NCBI GenBank assembly: GCA_029718625.1
Contig: CM056376.1
Location: 124,052,794-124,116,793, forward strand
Direction of reading: 5' to 3'
DNA: 64,000 nt
Source: Synaphobranchus kaupii
Taxonomy: Eukaryota > Chordata > Actinopteri > Anguilliformes > Synaphobranchidae
Below, piece after piece: positions 1-11,743 of this stretch. Made by a program: the position numbers and the translations under genes. The notes beneath the pieces were generated by a model. The model was not told where the DNA came from and did no database searches. It was given only the letters and a program-made list of their open reading frames with translations. Positions within the stretch are counted from its first letter, which is position 1; each line of letters opens with the position of its first letter.

Positions 1-19
1 CGACCATACACCTAGCTAC

Positions 20-175
20 ATTACATTACATTATAGTCATTTAGCAGACGCTTTTATCCAAAGCAACATACAATAAGTGCATACAGAAACGTCATCGAAG
101 TAACTACAGAACAGATAAGACAAAGAACATCCTTCCCATAACGTAGCAGCTATCGATAGCTAAGGCTATCTATTG
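20..175 (-). repeat. Reverse-oriented LINE/SINE 3'-tail repeat
   Basis: Starts with ACATTACATTACATTA then a TTTAGCAGACGCTTTTATCC core, the reverse complement of the tail that ends the V-SINE at 17.5 kb. It continues with about 110 bp (AATAAGTGCATACAGAAACG, then ACATCCTTCCCATAA and GTAGCAGCTATC) that recurs nearly unchanged at 36.98-37.11 kb. This fits the 3' end of an L2-type LINE lying on the minus strand with its pentanucleotide tail at the left. The family name is inferred. Confidence 0.7.
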
Positions 176-426
176 TCATGATGTTTGTTTATTGTTGACA
201 ATAGTCTATTTATCATGGTTGACCAAACCTTGATCATGTAAATGGAGACTATGTTACATGCTCAAAGCATATAAGTTAGTAATCTTAGCTATTGCTCTGC
301 AAATTTGACCAATGTTCATTTTCATAAAATAATTCAAAATCATAATTTTGTAATTCTGCTCGGTTAATTCTGGAGCCATCAACATCCAGTGGTCGTGGCG
401 ACAGAGTAAGGGTGAGGGGCAGTCAT

Positions 427-475
427 TACATAAACATTACATTACAGTCATTTAGCAGACGCTTTTATCCAAAGT
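427..475 (-). repeat. Short copy of the same LINE/SINE tail
   Basis: ACATTACATTACAGTCATTT followed by AGCAGACGCTTTTATCC, then divergence after about 50 bp. Only the tail module is left, about 400 bp from a longer copy in the same orientation. Confidence 0.65.
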
Positions 476-1438
476 GACAATCGTGTTTGTGGTGGGCGAG
501 GCAGGGCCAGGGGAAGAGGACAGCTTGATCAGAGTGACCGTGATAGAGTTAACAGACTCCGGGAGGAGAAACATTAACATCAAAAATAAATATTTTCCCA
601 AAATAAATCCGAGATACCCTCAATTAAAAAAATTAACAGACATCCAAGAACTCCCCATCCTCTTAGGAGAGGAGAGGACGTGCTGTGACCTGGCAGAACA
701 ATATATAGCTGCCTGCCATCGTCTTAGGGACAGTGAGTGACAGAGATCATTATAAACCAATTTTTGTTTTTTATATTTATTATATTCACTTTATAAGATC
801 ATATGTGTCGTTCTCATCATCATTATTATCATTTCTATTGATAATTATTATTATTTTTAATTGTACTTTATTATTTTACATTATTGTTATTTCTAAATCC
901 ATAATCAAAGAAAAGTTATTGTTTTCATGTATGGTTACTGTTCATTCGTTTCTAGTCTTTGCTGTTTTGTATTGTTCAGAGTTAAATGTATGTCTTCGAC
1001 TGTTTTAATGCAGTATGCTTTGACAATACAGATGCAATGTCTTGTCATGCCAATATAGCGAATTGAATTGAGTCCTACATAGTATACCTTTAACAATACA
1101 GTGATTCATTCACAAAATACTCAATACCATGAGATAGTTTTCATCAATTAGTCTAATAGACAAGGAATATAATGACTTGTATTTTGATTGCAAAATTGTG
1201 CACATAATTAAAAATTGTGGATACATGGAGACCTACTCTTTGTTCTCTGCGCTCACACTCGACGAATATGAATGGAAAAGATCTGCAATGCACAGACTTA
1301 ACCAATTTAATTTAACCAATCTTGAAGTGCAGGTTTTTTTTTTTTTGCCTTTATTGCAGGTTGTGCTGAAATGCGATAAGTGTACTTAGTGATTAAAACA
1401 GATTTTTCTAAACTGAATTTATTGTTTAATCTCCCTAA
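476..1438. other. No recognised gene
   Basis: AT-rich sequence. An 88-codon frame at 474-740 begins inside the LINE tail and matches no family I know. TTATT-rich low-complexity sequence occupies about 760-900. I see nothing else that can be supported. Confidence 0.4.
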
Positions 1439-1874
1439 AACTGGGGACACATTACACGATTTTCTAGCCCGATTTGGCAACGATTTGCGATTGGGCAGAG
1501 TCTGTGGTAGTCCAGGGAAATCCAGGCTAGTCGCGCTGTAAAGTAGAAGTTGTAATCGCTGTGTGTGGGAGTGAAAGACTGTTGTCTGTCTCCTATGATC
1601 CCAGTCGGGAACGCCACGATTTTATCAAACGTTTGATTTTATCGGGGTTAGTGTGTGCGTAATCTTGTGGTTTGCGCTGGCCAAAGACTGAAATCGCTAC
1701 GGGAATTTTCAATAGCTAATGAAAAGTGAGTTTGTGCTCCTCAAAAACAGCCGCCATTATGTGTGTGCGACACAAGAGACTGAAAATCTGCATATGACAG
1801 TTGTTAAATGTGTGCTACTCATTTTTTTTCATTGTCGCTTATGATTGGAAAAGTCGTGTAATGTGGCCCCAGCT
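1439..1874. mobile_element. 436-bp non-autonomous TIR DNA transposon, Harbinger-like target site
   Basis: The left end AACTGGGGACACATTACACG is matched in inverted form by the right end, which reads AGCTGGGGCCACATTACACG on the minus strand. TIRs are about 26 bp with a few mismatches. Both ends are flanked by TAA (1436-1438 and 1875-1877), a 3-bp duplication of the type made by PIF/Harbinger transposases. No transposase is encoded. The superfamily is inferred from the TWA target only. Confidence 0.65.
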
Positions 1875-2041
1875 TAAGAAAGAAGCTGTGCGTTTACCTG
1901 CAAATGGATTATTGAGATCGTTGGCACAATTGTTAATCAAGGAAAATGACTGAAAACAGGTGGAGACCAATTATCAGTTTTAGGGGAAGTTTTCAGCTTC
2001 CTCAATCTTCAGTTCAGCAGCCGCCACTGCGATACTTGGGC

Positions 2042-2345
2042 TGCGTCCCAATATTCTTCACTCCCCACCTCCTTTCCTCCACTCCCCCACTACCACTCCT
2101 CTCCTACCCTGAAGTATGCAAAACTGCCTGGACGTTTTGAGTACAAGTAGTTGCATGTACAGTATACAATGTACCTGACATTGTGTTTTGCGCCGAGACA
2201 TTAATTAATATGTAACCATTAATACGTAATTAAGATGTAATCTGCAACATTAGGTTAAAACACAAAGATCCGCTTCCGGGGCACGGAGGAGATGAGGTGG
2301 TAGTGGAGGAAAGGAGGGTGCATTTTTTGAGTATTGGGACGCACT
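2042..2345. mobile_element. Short TIR element (TGCGTCCCAATA ends)
   Basis: The left end TGCGTCCCAATATTC and right end GAGTATTGGGACGCA are inverted. The inverted similarity continues imperfectly about 70 bp inward through CCTCCTTTCCTCCACT on the left and AGTGGAGGAAAGGAGG on the right. No target duplication is clear. It is a miniature non-autonomous DNA transposon of unassigned superfamily. Confidence 0.6.
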
Positions 2346-4349
2346 CATGGTGCTTCTAAGGGCCAGAGTGGAGGAAGGTTCAGACCCTACAATCACACAA
2401 ATGGGGCAGTTGATATCCCGTCAGATTGTACCATTCCCAGCACTTACTTTTTTTCTCCAAATTTATGGATCTGGAAATCGACATCACACCGAATGCAGCT
2501 GTGCTGGTACAACTGAGGGACTTGTTGAGAGATTAGAGTTTAGAGCCACTGCTCAAGTTGTTCGCAAACACGGCAAAGGTCTGCTTAAAATGGTCTGCTG
2601 CTCTGAGATTAGAGTGATCAGAATATGTGAAATACACAATAAGGTGGAACACCTGAAAAAATAAATACCAAACACTGGCTCAGGAGATACACATTGCACT
2701 CAAAAAATAAATACCCATTGCAACATTTTCAAAGAAGTTCCTGAGAAACTGATGACATGCATTCTGAATAAACTGCGGTTCTTTCAACCAACTTATTTTC
2801 ACACAAGCAAGGCGCTGCACTGATCTTGACCGCATAATATGGCAGCCCCTTAGAAATCTGAGCGGTTTCTAGGTTTTGTATGTCTATGGACTGAGCAACC
2901 AATGATCACAGCTGACCCTCCCTGTCCCTTTCATGTTTGACAGGTCAATTTGTATTTAAATAAATGCACGATTAAATAAATACATGAGGGGTAAAATAAC
3001 AAATAGATATTGATTTATTTCATTGCTAATTTAGTTATTTCATTGCTTATTTCTTTATTTAATTGCTTATATATTTATTACATGATCTATTTCATTGCTT
3101 ATTTATTTAATTTTGTTACATTGGTCTTCCATACTTGGGGGTGGGAAAGGAATGAGCTGATCTGGAATCAGATGTTTTGCATAGATACACATAAATCTCA
3201 TGTCTTTCCACATACACCCGAATGGAGGTTCATATGTGAATGCAAAGAGCCTCTGATCCCAGAGCCATATAGCTGACACATCTCAACAGGTAGGCTATTG
3301 GTTCAGCACGTATTGGTTCGAGATACCGCCCACAATGACAGGCGTCACCGTGACGTCGAAGCTTCGCTTTCCGTGATCACGTGATTTAAAACAAGCCTCG
3401 GAGCACTACTTTGAAACAGCAGTGATTTGAAAACTCAAAATTGTGTCAATACGAGTGTCGAGTGTCCCATCCCTACTTCTTGCTGAGGGATGACTGCAGG
3501 TTAGAAATCAGCCCAAGATAAACTGGTATCCCTACTCATGGGAAATCAATCTGAGGTGCTGCCTCACTGTGATAATGCATGATCCCGTGGGATTTTAGCA
3601 AGGGTTATGGGGTTTCCTAGCGTCTTGGACAATTTACTAACCTTGCGTTTTATTTGTCAATTCAATGTTCGCCCAGAATGGTTGGCTAGCTATATAATTT
3701 GTCGGCCTCAACCTCAGTTAATGTGTGATGAACATTCGGACACAAAGTGGAAGTTCTGCAGCGGCTGCAGAGGAGGGTGGTTGTTCCACTTCCCCCTATC
3801 TACTTATATTTTCCCCAGAGCTCTATTGTTCCAATTTTTAATTTCAAGTGAAATGACAACAGCACAATTTATATTGTCTATATTATTTTGTTTTGGGGAA
3901 GGGGTGTGGGGAGGTATAGCTTGGTGCCTTTCTATAGGACATTCAGAAGTGTGACATATTTATTTAATTTTAAACTGTATGATGGTGGAGTTTAAACACA
4001 GGGCTACTGCAGATAAATTGTGGTAAAGTGTCACAAAGCAAGGCCCAGGACTCTGAGGAAGCATGCAACTGGATTATGAAACCATCTGAAGCTTACCCAT
4101 GACAGACAGACATATAATGAGATTATGCCCCACTGCTGGTGTATAAAAGATTGACTGTGACTGTGGGTTAATACCTCAGCATACCCCGTCCGTTTGGTTT
4201 CAGAAAAAAAAAAAATGAGAGAGGGGAAAAAGAAAAAATATCGCACATTCCTACTTGTAGAACTATGGGACAGTTCAGTCAACATCACTCCATCAAAGGT
4301 AGCACGTGATTATTTTGACTTAATAAAGGATATTTAAAATTAAAGACTA
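2346..4349. other. No recognised gene; low-complexity block and possible hAT remnant
   Basis: Positions 3004-3115 are a degenerate tandem of about 13 bp (TTATTTCATTGCT variants). Positions 3290-3475 (ACGTCGAAGCTTCG, CACGTGATTTAAAACAAG, then a GTCCCATCCCTACT end) resemble the ends of fish hAT elements; this is a weak call. The rest is unique AT-rich DNA. Confidence 0.35.
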
Positions 4350-4995
4350 AATTAATGCACCCTTTACTGGCTTCCCCTGGCCGCCCACGTTCAATTGAAG
4401 TCACTTCCGGGCATACCCAGCTTCAAATGGTACTGCCCCTTCCTTCAGCAAGTGATTACACCATGCACTCCACCAGGCCTATCCGTTCAGCAGAGCCAGC
4501 CGTATGGTTTCGGTATGTTGTTGTGGCCCGGAAGTGCTCCAACGTAAACCCATGCTCACCACTTAAATCTGAAGTGTGTTGCCCAGTGATGGCTGCGGCC
4601 CTAAAAATTGCATAGAGGGTTCATGCCAGCGGCCAGCTCTGCCGTTGAGCATCCTCTCGCCAGCTGGCTGTCCTATCTCTTCGAGCAGCAGCCACTCTTC
4701 ATCCCCCATCAGCCTTCTCTGCTCTCATCCCAGAAATGCACAACCACCTTCCCCAATCAGTCACTAAGATTACAATTTCTAAATATTTGCCTTTTTAGAC
4801 TACACCATAATAAAAATAAATAATAATAATGATAATAATAATAATAAACCTTATTTTCCCCTTTATCTCACAGGTCTTGAGACATGAACCTTGACGGTGG
4901 CACTTATGATTGTAACTTTCTCTTGCTCTAGTGGACCATGTGAAATGCATTTTTGTAAGTGGCTTTGGCTAAAAGTGATCATTTAACAAACTAAA
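4350..4995 (+). pseudogene. 3' end of an L2-clade LINE, ORF2 C-terminus and tail
   Basis: The frame at 4355-4615 reads LLASPGRPRSIEVTSG, resembling the C-terminal tail of fish L2-like ORF2 proteins, which end with a short post-reverse-transcriptase segment. Downstream are TTGTAACTTTCTCTTGCTCT and a diverged GTAAGTGGCTTTGGCTAAAA tail, equivalent to the GTAAGTCGCTCTGGATAAGA tail of the V-SINE in this window. The reverse-transcriptase and endonuclease domains are missing, as expected from 5' truncation during target-primed reverse transcription. An (ATA)n stretch at about 4820-4850 interrupts the 3' untranslated part. It is old and non-functional. Confidence 0.55.
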
Positions 4996-6544
4996 TCTTT
5001 TAAACCACTGAAATATTCATTAAGAACAATCATGGCCCTGATAAAAGTGTATGTGAATCGAGAAAAACATTTATACATATAACATATAGTTTTACTTTCC
5101 TCAGTAGTGCACTCGTCCTCAAATGTGATATTGCAACTGGTCAACAGTGTCATAAACAGACATTTCCCTTGAGAGCAAGAAACAATGTCACACAATTCAA
5201 TATGGTGACACCTAAATTAGCATAAATCACTCTTGAACAATCCAGTTAAAATATGTTTTGTGTAGAGTTATTATATTCCACACAGTATAACTGAGCAAAA
5301 ATTAAAATTGAATTATAGAAGTTAAAAGTGCAGTGTTGACAAAAAAAGAAATTGGGAAAAAAATTGTGTTAAAGTTGCATCATTCTGAAGTGGCAACAAG
5401 ACTATACAGAAGGAGGGCTCAAGAGATATAAAGGTACAAGCTAGCATATGTATTTCTTTAACTTGTTTTGAAATGAGATAATGATATCAGTCTTGCATGT
5501 TCTGTTTTAACTGGGGTTGGGGGAGTTCACTGGTGAGGTTTTGCATCTAAAATTGTACTAGTAAACTCATGGCTTCCAAAGATGTGTAGATCGGCTAACA
5601 CTGCCTCAATTTAAACATGTTTATCTTTTCAAGTGCAGGGGTTATACAGACATATTAGAGGAGTTAGCTATACCAGTGTGAGCCGTTTCATGAAAGAAAC
5701 TGGCATTTTATAGTGAAGCCTGGCTGTAATGGCTAGTCAATGCAACCTGAAGTTTGAAGGGAATGAGTGTGAGATCGGCAGAATGTGGTGGTGTTAATAC
5801 AGAATACAGTGGTGTTAATCAAGCAGAGAGGAAATCACTATTGTATATATGGCTTTAATTAATATTTAATGCTAAAAATGGTCTAGAGAGCCAGCAAAGC
5901 TGAAAAAAATTAAACCATGGTGTGTTCTCATATGGGAATTCAAGGGGGAAAAACTTGGCTCTAACATAAACTGTTTTTTTGGTAAAGAAGAGTATTGTCT
6001 GAACTCTATTGTCTGAATAAATGTGCTATCTAATTCACACAAAATTTAGTCTCATCACAAGTGAGCATACAAATGTTTGCCATTCAGAATGAATGCCATT
6101 GAGACAGTCTAGTAGGATTTGCTGAGGTGTCAAGCTCATTACATTTCGTCAGATGCTGAATCCCCAGTTAATTTGCCAGAGGTAATCAGATGTTTTTCCT
6201 TTAGGATCTATGTAGAAAAATGTATAATTTTACCCTTTCCTTTTCTCATGCTGCGCTAAGCTGTGATAAAGTAGAATGGTATATGATTACCATTTCACAG
6301 ATGCAATAGTTTGCATGCTATATACTATGGGAGTTGGTGAACATGGCTCTATTTTATTTTTATTTTCTAAAACGCTCAGTTTTAATCAAAAGTTTATAGA
6401 ACGTATGTGTGCTGACTGCGGCAGCAAGAGCTGAGGAAAACTTGTTTTTCTTGGAAAACAACGCCCTTAGGCTAAGTTAGTGTGTGTTCACCAAAGACTC
6501 GGTGTGTCCTAGTAACTCTGCTAATCCCCTGGGTGAAGAATCCC

Positions 6545-6790
6545 AGATAAAATGACGATTACCTGCGGCCGTCCCCAGAGTTTTGGAGCACTCTTTGTGC
6601 GCGGCAGTATTAGGGCCACTTCGGGCAGAGAGCTGCCAAGCGGCGGGAGAGAAGAAGGCTGCTTAATATTAATGAAGGGAAAACAAGAGCAGGGCTCCAT
6701 TTGAGACAGCTCCGGAAGCCATAGTCACTTACGGAGGCAGGCCGCCTACAGGCGTGGCCATGCTTATCAGCCCTCTACGATATAGTTTAG
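6545..6790. promoter_or_regulatory. Candidate conserved non-coding element
   Basis: Locally balanced composition in an AT-rich neighbourhood, with a CTTAATATTAATGAAGG homeodomain-like core and no open frame or repeat ends. Conservation cannot be seen from one sequence; this is a guess from texture. Confidence 0.2.
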
Positions 6791-8194
6791 GTAGTAAAGC
6801 ACGATCCAGGAAAAAGTAAATAAATAAATACATAACTACCCTAGTGGAAAACATCGGGCAACGTTTTCAAAGCGGCTTGTGTTAGGCAGAGCGGCTCGGG
6901 TTCTTTGGTGGGGCCCCTCCTGAGTTTCCATTGGCCCAATTAGCCACACGTGTCAATTCTTAACAGTTAACCGTTTAAATGAAGATTTTTGACCATTGAA
7001 ATTGGTTCACTTCAAATGCAAAAATGCAGTCATTCGAAGTATTTTTATCATCAGTTTCGCTCAGCTTTGTAATCTGTGGAAGTCCTGTATATTACAAAGC
7101 CAAGAGGCTTTTTTGTTTTCTTTCCAATCAGCACATGATCATGTTGCTTGTCCCTCCCAAGACATTCTTAAAAGCATAATACACAATCTTTTTTGGTTGT
7201 TTCACAAATTTTGCTATTGGTTTGCATGTTTCTTGTAATCTTTCAGTTAACTAGTCGTGTGCCTTCTATAAACAATCATATGAACACAGTGAAGGTGGGT
7301 CTAAGGTGAAGATGATGATGATTCAAGCATAACTGTACTGTTGAACATTGCGTGGTAATTCCTTCTCACTATCAAAACAAGTCCTACCTTAATACGCTCT
7401 TTACAACCAAGGCTGCATAAAAAAGGGTTGGCATTACTTTTTTTCTGTAGTTTCTTCTGATTTGTCAAAAAAGGATTTAAAACTTTATTACAAATGGACA
7501 TGGTGCAACAACTGAACAAAAAGCCTACGCTGGAATTTGCAAAAGCAAAAGGGCTTGTTTCCCTAACTTGCATAAAATAAGTTCAACAGTGCAGCCATGT
7601 TCTAGCTCTGAAATATAACTAGCTGCCAGCTAACTCATATATAATTTGAACTGACTCCCACCACTTTGAATAGTATTGTAATGTTTAAACGTGTAGCCAT
7701 GCATTGGACCAGATAGCCATATTCTCAGAATTTATTCCAGGCCCTAGTAATGATGCACATAATCTACAACACTCAACCTCTGTTTCCAGAAAACCCCGTA
7801 GGTAGGGTGTATCATTGTCGAGAAAGTGTGCTATGCAAAATGTTTTAATGGTCATATCACATCTAAACAAAGCCACTTGACTGTTATATACTTTTAATAC
7901 ACTGTGTTAACTTTGGATTCCAGTGCATCATATTTACTAAGGAGACATTTCCTTCTTTGAAGAGCTAATCTTGAAATCTTCAATCTTGAGATATTATTAA
8001 TGTATGATGGTCATGCAGATATCAATAGAATCGTTGATTGTGAGGAAGTGGAGATATTTAACCCATTCCATTTGTAGGATGTTCCGGACTTGCATAATAC
8101 CGTTGGTATTTAAAAACTATTGATAGACTAGACTGTGGCTTTTAATTAGCATCCAAAATTAATGTTCATTGTGGCAAAGTTCAATTGTTTAACT

Positions 8195-8490
8195 AATTGC
8201 TTTTTGCAGTCCTGTGGGATGCTGATTTAGGCTATAATTACAGAGAGGCTGCTAACGGTTATTAAAGACTATGTGAGTTATTTACGGAGCGTGGAGAGGA
8301 CTGAGGGTCCGGACGTGCCAAGCCATGCTGCGAAAGCCATCTATGACATCAGCTGAGAGAGCAGAATCTCCCTCGCACGCCAAAGGTAATGGTGAAGCAC
8401 AGATAAATTGAATCATTTCTATTGATTACTGCCAGCTTTACTGAGTGATGAGAGCTATGCTTACCACCGCGATCTGCTATGAGCGGATAT
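8195..8490. promoter_or_regulatory. Candidate conserved non-coding element
   Basis: Contains GGCTATAATTACAGAGAGG, TTCTATTGATTACTGCC and TGATTAAGCACG, which are TAATT/GATTA-type homeodomain half sites, in complex non-repetitive sequence with no coding potential. Texture-based inference only. Confidence 0.2.
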
Positions 8491-9304
8491 GTTTGATTAA
8501 GCACGTTACAAATTGAAGCACACACAGACTATTAATCATTAAACAAAACAGAAAAATGTGCATGGGAACTTCAGGTAAATCATATGCTTTGCATATAAGT
8601 GTACAGCATCAGATGGACGACTCAAAAGAGGCACCACTAGCCCTCGCCAGTGACCCCTCAATGTAAAAACCTCAAGTGAATCTGATAACCAATGTGATTT
8701 TTGGCACCGCCATTTTCTTAAGCGTAGACGCATATGCATGTATCTGCACAAATGCCATGTCTCAGCTCTGAAGGCAGCCACAGTTTCTGAAATAACAGCC
8801 AAATTGCATCATTTGTTTTTCCACCACAACATTTCAATAAAATTAAAAAATGAATTCTTAAATTATTCTGAAGTATTGCTAAAGAGAAGTAAACAGTGAT
8901 GAGCGGGGGAGGGTGAGATAAAAAAGCCAGTACAACTCTGAAGTCCGTATAGCGAGAGCATGTTGAATAATTGGCTCTGAAGAATGTATTCAAGTCTCTA
9001 TTTGAAGTTTAAATAAGACCTTTGAAAACAGGCTTTCTTTGAGGCATGGTGAAAGGGGGAAAAACAGACTAAAATTTTGGATTTACTTTGAGGAGAAGAT
9101 TTGTGACTTAAACCCATTTGCACTTACTTAATCTGACTTTTATTTCTGTAATTGAGTTTCATTCCAATTGCCTGTAATGAAACGGTTTAGTACCACACAC
9201 AAAAAAAATTATTTCAGAAGTTTACTTGCTTTCACTCTGAATTGCCAATCGAACTGCATTTGTCGTCTACAGGTAAGATAGAACCAGAGAATTGGGTTGG
9301 GCGA

Positions 9305-9322
9305 GGGGGGGGGGGGGGGGGG
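9305..9322. repeat. Poly-G run
   Basis: Eighteen consecutive G residues, followed shortly by another GGGG group. It is a potential quadruplex former and a likely sequencing or assembly weak spot. Confidence 0.9.
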
Positions 9323-9976
9323 ATTTGGGGGTGATGGTGCTGGAGGAGTGGAGATACAGCCGTAACCAATTAAAGTACTTATTAAAACTCAAGTTTATCT
9401 TAACGAGGAGTTTAATGACTATTTTTCTGATTTTAAAATTCTAATTCAACAGTTTTCTTTTTTTTTTCTTTCTTGCAACAGAATTATTAAAGCAGTTACT
9501 CTGCTCTCTGTGTACGTGTCTGCTATGAAGGGAATATTTTTCTTTTAACTTTTACTTTGAAGCGTTTTAGGACGCAAAGCACAGACATTTCGCTGTGTGT
9601 TTTTGATCAGGCTTGTGACACTTTAGGCCACGGTCCTTTGATGCAGCTGTCAAGTATGCCAATATACATAGCTTGAGATGCCAGTCAGAAAGTATGTCCA
9701 TAATGCTCAGGTGGTTGTGATTCACTGACCTTCAAACTTTAGAGATGAGCAATGCAACCAAATGTCATAAATATAGGAGATTGAGTACCTGCTGAATAAG
9801 TTGTGTCATTCAATTTCAGAATTTTGTAATGCACAAACGTGTAACCAGGAGAATGTAAAATGCTTTCTCAATAAAGTATCAGAAAATGCAAGCACTTAAT
9901 TCCCACTACTCAGACGGTGATGCTCATTTACACCTGTTTTTCACAGGTAAGAATACAACTATTCATGGAAACATGG

Positions 9977-10165
9977 CTGCAGTGCAGTATAGTGGTTAGG
10001 GAACTGGTACTCTTGTAAAACAGTGGTTGTGGGTTCAATTCCCAGCTAGGGTACTGTCATTGTGCCCTTGAGCAATACTTTGTTTCAGGTGAATTGCTCC
10101 AGTACATAAATGGATTGAATGTAAAACTAATCTGAATTGCATTCTATAAGTGTGTATACTAAAAT
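9977..10165 (+). mobile_element. Degenerate tRNA-derived SINE (V-SINE type)
   Basis: A tRNA-like head (GTGCAGTATAGTGGTTAGGG) with a B-box-like GGTTCAATTCC at 10032-10042, followed by the central TGTGCCCTTGAGCAATACTT and GAATTGCTCCAGTACATAAA. The order matches the better copy at 17313-17548. The LINE-type tail is worn away, so this is the older copy. Confidence 0.75.
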
Positions 10166-10450
10166 GTGAATGTGATTTGATAAGATAAAACTACATATTT
10201 GTAATATAGTTAAAAAACAAACAAGAAAAATTGTTAAAAAACAGCAGAAAATAAATTACCAAAATAATATCTAACTTCCTTTTGAAAGGTTATTATTGCT
10301 TCTAGTAATTTTCATGATATTTGAAGATGTCATCCGTTGCTTTACTGCATATAGGGCTCAAGTGCATCTTTAAGTTATGGGTCCTCTGTAAAAATGTATT
10401 ATTCCATATTACTTGTGTTTGCAATTCATCATATATCTCTTTTTAAAATA

Positions 10451-10947
10451 CACTGCCTGGCCAAAAAAAAAGTCGCTGTTGCACCCGTCATGCATATGCC
10501 CACTGTACAAGCCCCTGGAGGCAGTGTTATGATCTGGGGTTGCTTCAATTGGTCAGGTCTAGGCTCAGCAACATTATGCAGCAATAAAATGAAGTCAGGT
10601 TATCCCATCAATGGGCATATTCCAGGACGACAATGCCAAGATTCATCGTGCTCAAATTGTGAAAGAGTGGTTCAGGGAGCATGATGAATCAGTTTCACAC
10701 ATGAATTGGCCACCAGAGTCCTGACCTCAACCCCATTGAAAGTCTTTGGGATGTGCTGGAGAAGACTCTACGGAGTGGTTTGACTCTCCCGTCATCAATA
10801 GAAGATCTCGGCCAAAAATGAATGCAACTCTGGATGGAAATAAATGTTGTGATGTTGCATAAGGTTGTCGAAACAATGCCACAACAAATGCGCGCCGTAA
10901 TCAAAGCTAAAGGCAGTCAAAATAATAGAGTTTTTGGCCAGGCAGTG
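10451..10947 (+). mobile_element. Internally deleted Tc1-like element, 497 bp, with transposase 3' remnant
   Basis: The ends CACTGCCTGGCC and GGCCAGGCAGTG are exact inverted repeats, each flanked by TA, the Tc1/mariner target. The interior encodes only the C-terminal third of a DD34E transposase on the plus strand. Recognisable pieces include [10 protein letters not shown], a WPPES..LNPIESLWDVLE segment holding the third catalytic acid, and a tail rich in AVIKAKG. A one-base loss in the PDLNP codons at about 10722 creates a stop. The helix-turn-helix and first catalytic residues are missing. It could only move with help from a related transposase. Confidence 0.85.
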
Positions 10948-11743
10948 TATTTTTACTGGCTTAACACACCTTGCAAAAGCTATTAACATCTCCCCGTGAT
11001 TGTAAACAAGTCTATTTGCACATTGGTATTCGTCACGGCCAGCATGCTGTTGTAATGGTTTTTCATGCTCATTTCACAATTAAATTATAAGAACCAAAAA
11101 AGAGAAAAAACAACAGCATAACCAGTCAGTACATCCCCCCTTAAAAATAAACAAGAAAAGCGGAGATTAAATGTTTGCCTGTGCTTTAATCAAACTGTTT
11201 GTCTGATAATTCAGATAATGATTGGGGATTTTTAAAGGTTTATTATGAATATGAGTTAATGTAACATCCATATTCCTATAGTGTTGATACATAAATAGCA
11301 GCAAAATTACTTGGGATGGAAATGGTGGTGAATTGCAGCAAGTTTATAAACAGTCAATACACACTTGAATGCCCCTGAGATTAAACGTCTGACTAACTTC
11401 TGACTGCCATAAACTTTCCCCAAAGAGGAGAAAATGCAGTATAGCTGTAATAGCTGTGTGTGTGTGTGTGTGGGTGGGTGCGCGTACGTAAGCATTTGTG
11501 CATGCCTGTGTTCATGATTATACAGTATATGGCGACTTATAATAACTTAATATTTACTGCAATTTTTTTCTTTTTTATATTTATGATCTGTTTTTTCTTT
11601 TGTTATTGTTTAAGGTTAATGCCAATACTGACACACCCTGAACAAAAAATAAATAAATCACTATGGTAAGATACCAGTTTCAAAATAAGCCAATGGCAAA
11701 TGGTTTTGAAAATAACTTGTTTCAGCCCTGTGCGTATGTTTTA
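10948..11743. other. No recognised gene
   Basis: AT-rich unique DNA with a short (TG)n/(GTGG) run at about 11455-11480. Nothing coding. Confidence 0.4.

Larger units (their letters stand above)
4996..9976. other. Mostly single-copy non-coding DNA
   Basis: Nothing here shows exon structure or transposon ends. Frames of 60-91 codons are at chance level for this base composition. Two internal blocks are listed separately as possible conserved non-coding elements, and a poly-G run lies at 9305-9322. Confidence 0.4.

Noticed and set aside
474..740. 88-codon plus-strand open frame
   Set aside because: It starts within a LINE tail fragment and has no recognisable domain; kept only as a note in the region entry.
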